Part shown: piece by piece, positions 25,361 through 34,711 of the stretch
How positions within the stretch are numbered: the first letter of the stretch is position 1
How the letters are laid out: each line of letters opens with the position of its first letter
Origin: Chitinophaga pinensis
GTDB lineage: Bacteria; Bacteroidota; Bacteroidia; Flavobacteriales_D; Crocinitomicaceae
Length of the DNA: 55,954 bases
Direction: 5' to 3'
NCBI GenBank assembly: GCA_943324565.2
Contig: CALPMC020000004.1
Span: 1-55,954, forward strand
Position numbers and translations under genes: made by a program
The notes under the pieces: generated by a model
Database searches by the model: none
What the model was told of the DNA's origin: nothing
Seen by the model: the letters and a program-made list of their open reading frames with translations, nothing else

Positions 25361-26149
25361 TCTCTTTCCCAAATCTTTCAGCGAAGCACCAATGTGATAC
25401 AATTCATTTCTATCAATAATCAGAAAGCGATCGTGGGTTTCGCGAAGTTCACGGATTTGAATAGGTGGATATTGGCTGTTATGTCTTTCAAGGTCAAGAT
25501 GCAAAACTCTTGAAATGGACTTGGTGTAAATGATAGCATCAACATTTTCGGAACGTTTACTCAGGTGCGTCAAAACAGATTCGTCGATATAATTGTCAAT
25601 CAAAATGATTTCTCTATTGGCAGAACGAATTATTCGCGATATTAACTCGTAGGCATCGAAGATTTGTCCGTCGAAGAATACGCCTTGGGAGGGAAGTTCA
25701 CTTGTTTTGAGCTGTAAAGTAATTTTACTTACTTCTTTAGAAAGATTCTCTAGATTATTTTCTATTCGATCTACCCGTTGGTTAAATGCATAACCTTTGA
25801 GTAAATATTCTCGCAAAACGGTGGTGGCCCAAATACGAAATTGTGTTCCTTGTTTAGAATTAACTCTGTATCCAACTGAAATTATTGCATCTAAATTGTA
25901 ATATTCAATTGTTCGTCTTACGGTCCTTCCAGATTCATTTTGAACTGTTGCATTTTTTGCAACAGTTTCTTCTTCTATTAACTCACCTTCTCGATAAATG
26001 TTTCGTAGATGCCTCGAAACAACTGATTTATCTTTATTAAAGAGACTTGCGATTTGATTTAAAGTGAGCCAAATAGTCTCGTTTTCAAAGCGAACTTCAA
26101 TATGTTCTGCTGCTTCATTTGGTCGGTATAAAATGATTTCATTCTTCAT
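25328..26149 (-). CDS. rhuM: RhuM-family protein, C-terminus truncated by repeat insertion
   Basis: The 273-aa protein has the RhuM N-terminal domain (MKNEIILYRPNEAAEHIEV..., IWLTLNQIASLFNKDKSVVSRHLRNIYREGEL, RRTIEYYNLDAIISVGYRVNSKQGTQFRIWATTVLREYL). A coiled linker follows, then the same C-terminal domain as the ORF6N gene (about residues 155-263). The normal end is lost: after KR the two repeat units add PVVSLSKNLW and a stop. About 18 original codons remain unread downstream (25266-25314). RhuM was named in Salmonella but its role is unknown; the HTH suggests DNA binding. Confidence 0.88.
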   Translation of the reverse strand: MKNEIILYRPNEAAEHIEVRFENETIWLTLNQIASLFNKDKSVVSRHLRNIYREGELIEEETVAKNATVQNESGRTVRRTIEYYNLDAIISVGYRVNSKQGTQFRIWATTVLREYLLKGYAFNQRVDRIENNLENLSKEVSKITLQLKTSELPSQGVFFDGQIFDAYELISRIIRSANREIILIDNYIDESVLTHLSKRSENVDAIIYTKSISRVLHLDLERHNSQYPPIQIRELRETHDRFLIIDRNELYHIGASLKDLGKRPVVSLSKNLW

Positions 26150-26336
26150 TGTTTACTTGAAGTTAGGAAATATTATCCTTTTTTGAAGAATGATTTTCAA
26201 TTTATTTTTACGAAAAAATGAATTAGTAATTAGTTAAACATCGTCGTGACTGATTGCTTAATCGTGTAAATTTAAAAGTTGTTAATTCTAACTTCTGTAG
26301 GTCTTATTTCAATACTTTCGGTAAAAATATAACCTT

Positions 26337-26783
26337 ATGAAAAAATCAATTTTATTATTCGCTCTTTTTGCAGTGCTGGGATTATCTTCTTGTACTTCAT
26401 TACACAAGACGATGCGCGAACCCAATGTACGTGTTGAATTAGTTCGCGAAAACTTCGATCTTTCGGAGCAAGTTTCAGCAGAAGCTACATCCGTTAGAAT
26501 CCTAGGAGTTGACTGGCAACGTATACTGAACAAAGAACAAGGTTCCGTGGAAGGTTGGGCATTTTCAGCTATCAATTTGGGTTACATTCCTATTATCGGA
26601 AACGGTATTTCTGAACCAACTTCGTTTTATGCACTACATGAAATGATGAAAAATAATCCTGGCTATGATGTTGTGTTTTATCCGCAGTACGAAGCAATTG
26701 TAAAACGCCCTGTTATCGGAATTGGACTGATTTACAAGAAAATCACTGTTAAAGCAACTGCTCGATTAGGAAAAATGAAATAA
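26337..26783 (+). CDS. Lipoprotein, possibly DUF6567 family
   Basis: The 148-aa protein has a lipoprotein signal (LGLSSC, Cys at 19). A conserved-looking domain follows (MREPNVRVELVRENFDLSEQVSAEATSVRILGVDW, then GYDVVFYPQYEAIVKRPVIGIGLIYKKITVKATARLG) that I recall as a Bacteroidota lipoprotein family of unknown function. It is transcribed alone and followed by a terminator. Confidence 0.7.
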   Translation: MKKSILLFALFAVLGLSSCTSLHKTMREPNVRVELVRENFDLSEQVSAEATSVRILGVDWQRILNKEQGSVEGWAFSAINLGYIPIIGNGISEPTSFYALHEMMKNNPGYDVVFYPQYEAIVKRPVIGIGLIYKKITVKATARLGKMK

Positions 26784-26809
26784 ATCTTTAGTTTTCAAAA
26801 TTCATAAAC

Positions 26810-26847
26810 AAACACTAGTTCGATTTTAAATTGGGCTAGTGTTTTTT
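26810..26847 (+). terminator. Rho-independent terminator
   Basis: AAACACTAG and CTAGTGTTT form a nine-pair stem with a loop of about 17 bases and a T run. It lies 27 bp after the lipoprotein gene. Confidence 0.75.
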
Positions 26848-26885
26848 ATAAACTCTTGTATTGAGCATGTTTATTTTTCTTTTAA

Positions 26886-26922
26886 CAAAAAAAAAACCAC
26901 CAATCTTTCGACTGATGGTTTC
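26886..26922 (-). terminator. Rho-independent terminator (minus strand)
   Basis: On the minus strand AACCATCAGTC and GATTGGTGGTT pair over eleven positions including G-U wobbles around a GAAA tetraloop, followed by about ten T. It ends the transcript of the small Cys-rich gene at 26941-27150. Confidence 0.85.
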
Positions 26923-26940
26923 CTTTATAGAAGCTTTTAA

Positions 26941-27150
26941 TTAGTTTGCTGCTTTCTTAGCGCAACAAGCTTTTTTCTCTGTAGAAGAGCAAGATGCTTT
27001 AGTTTGTGATGCACAACAAGCACCTTTCTTTTTCTTTTTCTTTTTGTCGTCGTGTTTAACAACTTCAATTCCGTTTGCAGCTGCGTAAGCTGTAGTTGCC
27101 ATTGAACCAACAAATGTTGTCAAAGCTAATGCTAAAAAAATCTTTTTCAT
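26941..27150 (-). CDS. Small secreted Lys/Cys-rich protein, possible metal binding
   Basis: The 69-aa protein has a signal peptide (MKKIFLALALTTFVGSMATTAYA). A short segment with HDD, a run of seven or more Lys, and three Cys pairs or groups (GACCA, SCSS, KACCAKK) follow. The spacing suggests metal (zinc or copper) binding or disulfides. It is monocistronic with a strong terminator, 28 bp from the psd stop. No family recognised. Confidence 0.65.
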   Translation of the reverse strand: MKKIFLALALTTFVGSMATTAYAAANGIEVVKHDDKKKKKKKGACCASQTKASCSSTEKKACCAKKAAN

Positions 27151-27178
27151 AGTTCCTTTTTTTTGTAAAGTTAATAAA

Positions 27179-27844
27179 TTATTTAAATGTTGCCAAGCGT
27201 GTTAACTTGGATTTGACAACGTCGCCAACCTTGACATCTATTTGAGCATCAAGTGGTAAAAACACATCAATTCTTGAGCCAAATTTTATAAATCCAAATT
27301 CTTCTGCTTGTTTTGCTTCCTTGCCAACTTCAGCATAATAACAAATTCTTCTTGCCACCGCACCAGCTATTTGACGAAACAATATTTCTGTGCCATTTTT
27401 ATGTTCAACCACAAAAGTTGTTCGTTCGTTCTCAGTACTACTTTTTGGATGCCAAGCAACTAAAAACAATCCTGGATGATACTTTGCGTATTTTGTTATT
27501 CCACTGATTGGAAAGTAGTTTGCGTGCACATTCAACGGTGACATAAAAATCGAAATTTGAATTCTCTTATCTTTAAAGTATTCATTTTCTTGCGTTTCTT
27601 CAATCACAACGATTTTACCATCCGCTGGGCAAACAATATCGTTTTCGCCAAAAGTACAATCGCGTGAAGGAATTCTAAAAAATTGAACAACCAAAACCAA
27701 AAACGCAATAAATACCAATTCGGCCAAAATAAAAATTGGCAATAGCGCATGTTTTGTAAATCCCCAATAGTTCAGTGCACTTAAGCCTGAAATTAAAACA
27801 AGGGTACCGAGCATGATACCATAACCTTCTCTGTGTAATTTCAT
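27179..27844 (-). CDS. psd: Phosphatidylserine decarboxylase
   Basis: The 221-aa enzyme makes phosphatidylethanolamine from phosphatidylserine. It is of the short class common in Bacteroidota. Two N-terminal membrane helices (about 11-30 and 34-55) precede the catalytic domain with the CPADGKI motif, SPLNVHANYFPISG, and the C-terminal FGSR motif (FIKFGSRIDVFLP) whose Gly-Ser bond is self-cleaved to form the pyruvoyl group. It lies 9 bp after cdsA in the rsfS-ftsH-cdsA-psd cluster. Confidence 0.94.
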   Translation of the reverse strand: MKLHREGYGIMLGTLVLISGLSALNYWGFTKHALLPIFILAELVFIAFLVLVVQFFRIPSRDCTFGENDIVCPADGKIVVIEETQENEYFKDKRIQISIFMSPLNVHANYFPISGITKYAKYHPGLFLVAWHPKSSTENERTTFVVEHKNGTEILFRQIAGAVARRICYYAEVGKEAKQAEEFGFIKFGSRIDVFLPLDAQIDVKVGDVVKSKLTRLATFK

Positions 27845-27853
27845 AGTTAATAT

Positions 27854-28675
27854 TTACCAGTAATTATAAATCATTGACCAACAATAAAAGAATGGAATTC
27901 CAAATAAGGCCGCGTCAAATCTATCTAAAATTCCACCATGTCCAGGTAGAATTGAACCTGTATCTTTTATCTTTAAACTTCTCTTGAATAAGGATTCTAA
28001 TAAATCACCATAAATCGCGCAAGGAGCAATGATAACAGCAGAAATCATCCAAAACACTTCTTCTCCTTTATTGATAAAAGCTCCAATTATATATCCGAAA
28101 AGTAGCGTAAAAAATACACCACCGATAGTTCCTTCCCAGGTTTTTTTAGGAGAAATTCGTTCAAATAATTTTGTTTTCCCGAAAGCTCGACCAGTTAAAT
28201 ATGCAAAGGAATCATTTGCCCAAATTAATAGATACATCCCAACCACGGCAGGTAAATAAGAAGTATCTCTAAGGTTTAAATCAATGGTTAAATAAAAAGG
28301 AACAACAACGTAAATTATTCCAAAAACCAAAACTGAAATGTTAATTACTGGGTTTTCTTTTTTCTTCCATAACTCACTCAAAACTAAAGTAAAAAACAAA
28401 GGAAAAATGACAGTTATTGAAATGATTGGTAAGACTTTCGCGCTGATTCCAATTAATAAAGTGAAGATGAAAATACCAATAAAAATACCAATTTCGGAAC
28501 TAACGCTAACGATTTTGTCATTTTTAAACAAGCGGTAAAATTCCATCAAACCAAGAACCATAAAAACGGAGAAAACAAGAGCCTGTGCATACGGATTCCA
28601 AAGAATAGAACCTATTACAACGGTTGCGAAAACTGCACCTGTTAATGCTCTAGTTCCTAAATTACCCAATGGCAT
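27854..28675 (-). CDS. cdsA: Phosphatidate cytidylyltransferase (CdsA)
   Basis: The 273-aa multi-pass membrane enzyme makes CDP-diacylglycerol from phosphatidate and CTP. It has about eight helices and the family signature SPKKTWEGTIGGVFFTLLFG followed by the C-terminal KRSLKIKDTGSILPGHGGILDRFDA (about 230-255), with the metal-binding Asp residues. Its start overlaps the DUF2007 gene by 14 bp. The gene order with psd links it to phosphatidylethanolamine synthesis. Confidence 0.95.
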   Translation of the reverse strand: MPLGNLGTRALTGAVFATVVIGSILWNPYAQALVFSVFMVLGLMEFYRLFKNDKIVSVSSEIGIFIGIFIFTLLIGISAKVLPIISITVIFPLFFTLVLSELWKKKENPVINISVLVFGIIYVVVPFYLTIDLNLRDTSYLPAVVGMYLLIWANDSFAYLTGRAFGKTKLFERISPKKTWEGTIGGVFFTLLFGYIIGAFINKGEEVFWMISAVIIAPCAIYGDLLESLFKRSLKIKDTGSILPGHGGILDRFDAALFGIPFFYCWSMIYNYW

Positions 28676-28861
28676 CTTTCACTATTTTTTCGGCTTTTTC
28701 TTTGTCTTCAATGTTAACATAAAGTTCGTAACTTCCGAAATTGTTATACATTGAAGAAACGGTATTACGTTCTTTAAACACAACATCTTCCACATCAAGC
28801 ACCATTTTTAGTTGCTCAAACAGAAAAACATCTGTGGTGGAAAAAACGCAAACCCAATCCA

Positions 28862-28862
<1 letters not shown>
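28662..28862 (-). CDS. DUF2007 putative signal-transducing protein
   Basis: The 66-aa protein starts MDWVCVFSTTDVFLFEQLKMVLDVEDVVFKERN, the ferredoxin-like small domain of the DUF2007 family, whose function is unknown. It lies between ftsH (stop and start overlap by one base) and cdsA, the usual place in Bacteroidota. No membrane segment is seen. Confidence 0.88.
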
Positions 28863-30898
<2,036 letters not shown>

Positions 30899-30905
30899 AT
30901 TCTTG

Positions 30906-31283
30906 TTAATCTAAATTTGGTATATCTGTACGAATTGCATCAGCCCACAAGTCTTCTATACTGTAGAAACCTCTTGCGTCTTTATAGAAAATGTGTGCGA
31001 CAACATCTATGTAATCTAACAAAATCCATTCACTATTGTTTTTACCTTCAATGTGCCAAGGTTTTTCTTGAAGAATTTTTCTTGTAAATCGTGAAGTTGC
31101 ATTTGAAATACCATCAACATGTGTACTTGAGTCTCCGCTGCTGATTACAAAAAAATCGCAAACAGCGCTTGGCAGGTGGCGTAAATCTAATACTACAATA
31201 TTTCTCGCTTTATTTTCCTGCATCCCTTCCACTATCGTTTTACACAATAATTCCGACTCAGTTATACTTTTTGTTTTTCGCAT
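30906..31283 (-). CDS. rsfS: Ribosome silencing factor RsfS
   Basis: The 125-aa protein binds ribosomal protein uL14 to block subunit joining under poor nutrition. It shows NIVVLDLRHLPSAVCDFFVISSGDSSTHVDGI (about 28-59) and WHIEGKNNSEWILLDYIDVVAHIF (about 81-104), the DUF143/Iojap signature. First gene of the rsfS-ftsH-DUF2007-cdsA-psd operon, divergent from birA. Confidence 0.95.
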   Translation of the reverse strand: MRKTKSITESELLCKTIVEGMQENKARNIVVLDLRHLPSAVCDFFVISSGDSSTHVDGISNATSRFTRKILQEKPWHIEGKNNSEWILLDYIDVVAHIFYKDARGFYSIEDLWADAIRTDIPNLD

Positions 31284-31353
31284 TTAATTTTTTGTTGATT
31301 CACAAATCTAAGGGATAAATTTTAATTTTGACCCGACCCTCAAAAGTAATACT

Positions 31354-32097
31354 GTGAAGCAAGCTCTTTTCGGAAAAGAAATCATTCATTTATCTCATGT
31401 TGATTCAACCAACAATTTTGCTGCCAAGCTACTTTCCGAGAACCTTTGTCAAAATGGAGCGGTAATTATGGCAGACGTTCAAACACAAGGAAAAGGGCAA
31501 AGAGGAAATGTTTGGTTGTCTGAATCAGGGAAAAACTTATTATCCTCCTTTGTTTTTAAACCCGACAATCTGTCAGTAGAAAATCAGATAGCTTTAACTT
31601 GGGCTACGAGTCTTTCTCTCCTAGAAACATTAAGAAAATTTAACATTGAAGCGCTGATTAAATGGCCAAATGACGTCTTTGTTGGAGGGAAAAAAATCGC
31701 TGGTATTTTAATTGAAAACCAACTTCAAGGCACGCGTATTAGTTGCTCAATAATTGGAATTGGTTTAAACTTAAATCAAACTCTTTTTGAGGATTTAAAC
31801 GCAACGAGTTTACAACTTGAAACAGAACAGACTGTTCAACCACGTACGTTTTTAAATTTGCTTGCACATGAAATGAATGAACAATTTCTGTTAATTTATT
31901 CTTCTAATTTCGAGATTTTAAAAACAGAATACGAAAATAATTTGTTTCAAATGAATGAATTGAAAAGCTATGAAGATGAATTTGGTGTGTTTGTTGGAAA
32001 AATAATTGGAACAACTGAAGAAGGGAAAATCTTAATTGAAAAATCAAATGCTATTCAGTCTTATGGTTTGAAAGAGGTTGCTTTTTTGAGGAAGTAG
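31354..32097 (+). CDS. birA: Biotin-[acetyl-CoA carboxylase] ligase
   Basis: The 247-aa monofunctional ligase lacks the N-terminal DNA-binding domain. It has the core motifs HLSHVDSTNNFA, VQTQGKGQRGNVWLSESGKNL with the ATP-binding GxGxxG-like loop, IKWPNDVFVGGKKIAGILIEN, and GIGLNLNQ. It charges biotin carboxyl carrier protein. The start is GTG at 31354, consistent with homologues and the short leader; no upstream in-frame ATG is seen. It is divergent from rsfS. Confidence 0.93.
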   Translation: MKQALFGKEIIHLSHVDSTNNFAAKLLSENLCQNGAVIMADVQTQGKGQRGNVWLSESGKNLLSSFVFKPDNLSVENQIALTWATSLSLLETLRKFNIEALIKWPNDVFVGGKKIAGILIENQLQGTRISCSIIGIGLNLNQTLFEDLNATSLQLETEQTVQPRTFLNLLAHEMNEQFLLIYSSNFEILKTEYENNLFQMNELKSYEDEFGVFVGKIIGTTEEGKILIEKSNAIQSYGLKEVAFLRK

Positions 32098-32206
32098 AGT
32101 TATTGAAATTGTTTATTTGAGTGAGTGATTTCGTACTTCCAATTATAATTTTAATCAAAATCAAATTCATAACGCCAACATTAATCTCAATTTGAGCTAA
32201 TATTTT
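32098..32206. other. Spacer between birA and the long dispersed repeat
   Basis: No gene is seen in this AT-rich spacer. Together with the repeat at 32207-32512 and its tail it makes up the 525-bp gap before the TonB-like gene. Confidence 0.4.
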
Positions 32207-32512
32207 ATTTGCCTTTCTTTTTGCATGATCAAAAAGAAACAAATTCGCCGCGGCGAATCTAGGCTCTGAATTTCTTTTTTCCGCCGCGGTGGACGCAAAT
32301 TATCACTCTGATATTATTTACAACTCGAAGCGAACAATTTTAACTCCTTTCTGAAACTGGATTTTGGCGGATGTTTTTACAAAAATCCTTAAAATTAACC
32401 AGTTTCAGTTCAGTAGCTAAAACCTAGAAATCCAAGGCCGAAAAAGTGCGTTAATATTATTTAAATAGTTCTCTCTTCGATTTATTGTTTGATTTTCAAG
32501 TTTAAAATATTA
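32207..32512. repeat. About 300-bp dispersed non-coding repeat, copy 1
   Basis: It matches 41090-41382 over almost the whole length in the same orientation. The best conserved blocks are GGCTCTGAATTTCT plus a CCGCCG-rich piece, ACAACTCG plus GCGAACAATTTTAACTCC, and AAAACCTAGAAAT plus AAGGCCGAAAAAG. Copy 1 also holds a perfect 16-bp palindrome ATTCGCCGCGGCGAAT (32243-32258) absent from copy 2. No long reading frame is shared. It could be a structured RNA or a non-autonomous mobile repeat. Confidence 0.8.
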
Positions 32513-32622
32513 TTTGGAATGGTTGCGAAAACTAAATAAAAGTAAATCTGCATAAATCGGTCTTCATCTTCCTTTAATCTTCATGGCAAGGTTCTTTGAT
32601 AATCGCTTTCATTAAAGATGTT

Positions 32623-33522
32623 TTATTGCAAATTAAAATTTATCGGAATCGTCATGTACTGCGAAACGGAATGCCCATCGTTCTTTGCTGTTTTCCACCT
32701 TGGCATATTTTTAATCACTCGAATGGCTTCAAATTCCAAGCCTTTACCGTTGGGAACGCTTTTTATAATCTCAAAATTTTCTAATTCTCCATTTTTGTTT
32801 ACCACAAAACGCACAATCACTTTTCCTTCGATGCCCTTGTCTTTTTCTAAAGTTGGATATTGAACGTTTTCTTGAATATATTTCATCATTTGAGCATATC
32901 CGCCTGGATATGCTGCATCAACTTCAGCAAAAACAACCGGGCCGTCATCTGCAATTTTTGGTTCTTCCATTTCATAAATAGGTCTTTCAGGCTCAACAAC
33001 CTCCATCATCGGAATCCCCATTGTTTCATAAACTTCATTTACAGTTTCAACGTGTTCTGATTCAAGAATCTCACCACCTTTGAACGTTCTAAGAATGTCT
33101 TTCTGTTCTTTATCTTTTTTAGAATTTTCTTTCTTTTTTTTCTGTTCATTGGAACGTAAAGCAATTTCAGTCTTATGTGATTTCGAAATGGAACCTCTAA
33201 GATTCGAATCTTGCTCGCAGGAAGAAAACAAACTTGCGCCAACCATCGCTAAAATCATAAAAGCTTTCGGCTGAAAGCGCGGTTGTTTCAACACTTCCAT
33301 TAGGGCAGGATAATCGTCAATATGAAAATCAAATTGCTGACTTGACATTTTACCACAAACAGAACCAACAGGATTTGAAAGCAAATACGCAATGATTTCC
33401 ACACGACTAAATGTTCTGAAGTCGACCAAATGTTTGTCACATTTCAAGCAATGACGCGAATGCATCGTGATTTTCATGTTGTCCCAATCTTCGAGACAAG
33501 GTTCTTTGATGGTGACTTTCAT
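32623..33522 (-). CDS. Energy-transducer TonB-like protein with zinc-finger-like N-terminus
   Basis: The 299-aa protein begins with a segment containing HSRHCLKCDKHLVDF (about 22-36), similar to anti-sigma-factor-like zinc fingers. It has one membrane segment with a Cys (about 98-113), and a charged Lys-rich linker. A TonB C-terminal domain occupies about 205-299 (AAYPGGYAQMMKYIQENVQYP, EGKVIVRFVVNKNG, NMPRWKTAKNDGHSV). It could pass proton-motive energy to outer-membrane receptors. No ExbB/ExbD genes are near. Confidence 0.85.
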   Translation of the reverse strand: MKVTIKEPCLEDWDNMKITMHSRHCLKCDKHLVDFRTFSRVEIIAYLLSNPVGSVCGKMSSQQFDFHIDDYPALMEVLKQPRFQPKAFMILAMVGASLFSSCEQDSNLRGSISKSHKTEIALRSNEQKKKKENSKKDKEQKDILRTFKGGEILESEHVETVNEVYETMGIPMMEVVEPERPIYEMEEPKIADDGPVVFAEVDAAYPGGYAQMMKYIQENVQYPTLEKDKGIEGKVIVRFVVNKNGELENFEIIKSVPNGKGLEFEAIRVIKNMPRWKTAKNDGHSVSQYMTIPINFNLQ

Positions 33523-33536
33523 GGTTAGAAAATTAC

Positions 33537-34136
33537 TTAAACTTTCACGGATTCCAGTTCTACTCCATCCAAGTTTTGCAATTGCGCTTGTAACGTGCTG
33601 TTTGAAAGGGGCAAACTTACTTTTAGAACGCAGGCAACTTCAAAAGATTGTGTAATAATTTTACAAGGCTGACTTTTAACGATTTTCATCACCTGTGGCA
33701 TTTGCTTGTACGTGAATGAAATGGTTATTTCTTGTTCGTCCTCTAGCTCAACGATTTCCGCCTGTTCCAACGCTTCTTTCGATGCAGTTCGGTAGGCATT
33801 GATCAGACCGCCAACTCCTAAATTTGTACCACCGTAATAACGCACAACTGCCACCAAAATATTCGTTACATCAAAAGATTGAATTTGTCCTAAAATCGGC
33901 GGTCCAGCAGAATTGGAAGGTTCTCCATCGTCACTCGCACGATATAATTTCTTATCACTTCCAAATCGAAAAGCATAACAAACATGTACCGCTTGATGAT
34001 GTTCTTTTCGCCATTTATTGAGGTAAATTTTTGCTTCTTCTTCCGTTTTACATGGCACAGCAAAAGCCAAAAACTTCGATCCTTTTTCTTTGTAGAATCC
34101 TTCGCTGGTTTGCAATATCGTTCGGAAATGAGGCAA
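33537..34136 (-). CDS. yigZ: YigZ/IMPACT family protein
   Basis: The 199-aa protein has the IMPACT (UPF0029) domain with FYKEKGSKFLAFAVPCKTEEEAK and HAVHVCYAFRFG-like HHQAVHVCYAFRFGSDKKLYRASDDGEPSNSAGPPIL, plus the conserved RYYGGTNLGVGGLINAYRTASKEAL. The family binds translation or RNA factors; its bacterial role is unclear. It lies 14 bp downstream-side of the TonB-like gene on the same strand. Confidence 0.93.
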   Translation of the reverse strand: MPHFRTILQTSEGFYKEKGSKFLAFAVPCKTEEEAKIYLNKWRKEHHQAVHVCYAFRFGSDKKLYRASDDGEPSNSAGPPILGQIQSFDVTNILVAVVRYYGGTNLGVGGLINAYRTASKEALEQAEIVELEDEQEITISFTYKQMPQVMKIVKSQPCKIITQSFEVACVLKVSLPLSNSTLQAQLQNLDGVELESVKV

Positions 34137-34318
34137 GTGCTTTTTTCAGCAAAAGTAAGGAGAGTATTGAGAAGATATGCTATTTTGGGTTTGGGGTGGG
34201 GGAAGGAGAGGTTTTGTTGAGGAAAGGGGTAATGAATTAAAAGCAAATTAGAAATTATTGCTTTGGTAAAAGGAATTTTGCTTTCTTTGATGAAAGATAA
34301 TTTTACAAATTATTAGAG

Positions 34319-34711
34319 ATGAAAAAAGTTGAAGTTGTTGCCGCTGTTATTATCAAAGATTCTAAAATTCTATGTGTTCAACGTGGTGTTTCAAAACTTG
34401 ATTATATTTCTAAAAAATGGGAATTTCCAGGTGGAAAAATCGAAGAAAATGAATCTTTTGAAGATGCTTTAATGCGTGAAATCCAAGAGGAATTAAGATT
34501 AAAAATTAAGGTTGAAAAATTATTTTTGACAGTTGAGCACACCTATCAAGATTTTCATTTAACGATGCACAGTTATTTGTGTGAAACTGAAAATACAGAA
34601 CTTACTTTAACAGAACATTTAGATTTTAAATGGCTTGAAAAAGAAAATCTATTAGCACTTGATTGGGCAGCAGCAGATGTACCTATTGTAAATAAGTTGA
34701 TGTTATCATGA
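34319..34711 (+). CDS. Nudix hydrolase (MutT-type)
   Basis: The 130-aa protein begins MKKVEVVAAVIIKDSKILCVQRG. It has a Nudix box at residues 39-61 (G39, E45, R53-E54, E57-E58), a good match to GX5EX7REUXEE. It hydrolyses (deoxy)nucleoside triphosphates or related compounds; the substrate is not predicted. The stop overlaps the ATG of the helicase gene (ATGA, 34708-34711), so the two are translationally coupled and likely work together. Confidence 0.92.
   Translation: MKKVEVVAAVIIKDSKILCVQRGVSKLDYISKKWEFPGGKIEENESFEDALMREIQEELRLKIKVEKLFLTVEHTYQDFHLTMHSYLCETENTELTLTEHLDFKWLEKENLLALDWAAADVPIVNKLMLS

Noticed and set aside
33824..34246. Several 60-120 codon frames overlapping yigZ
   Set aside because: All are shadows of the conserved IMPACT domain or of its AT-rich upstream region; no family features.
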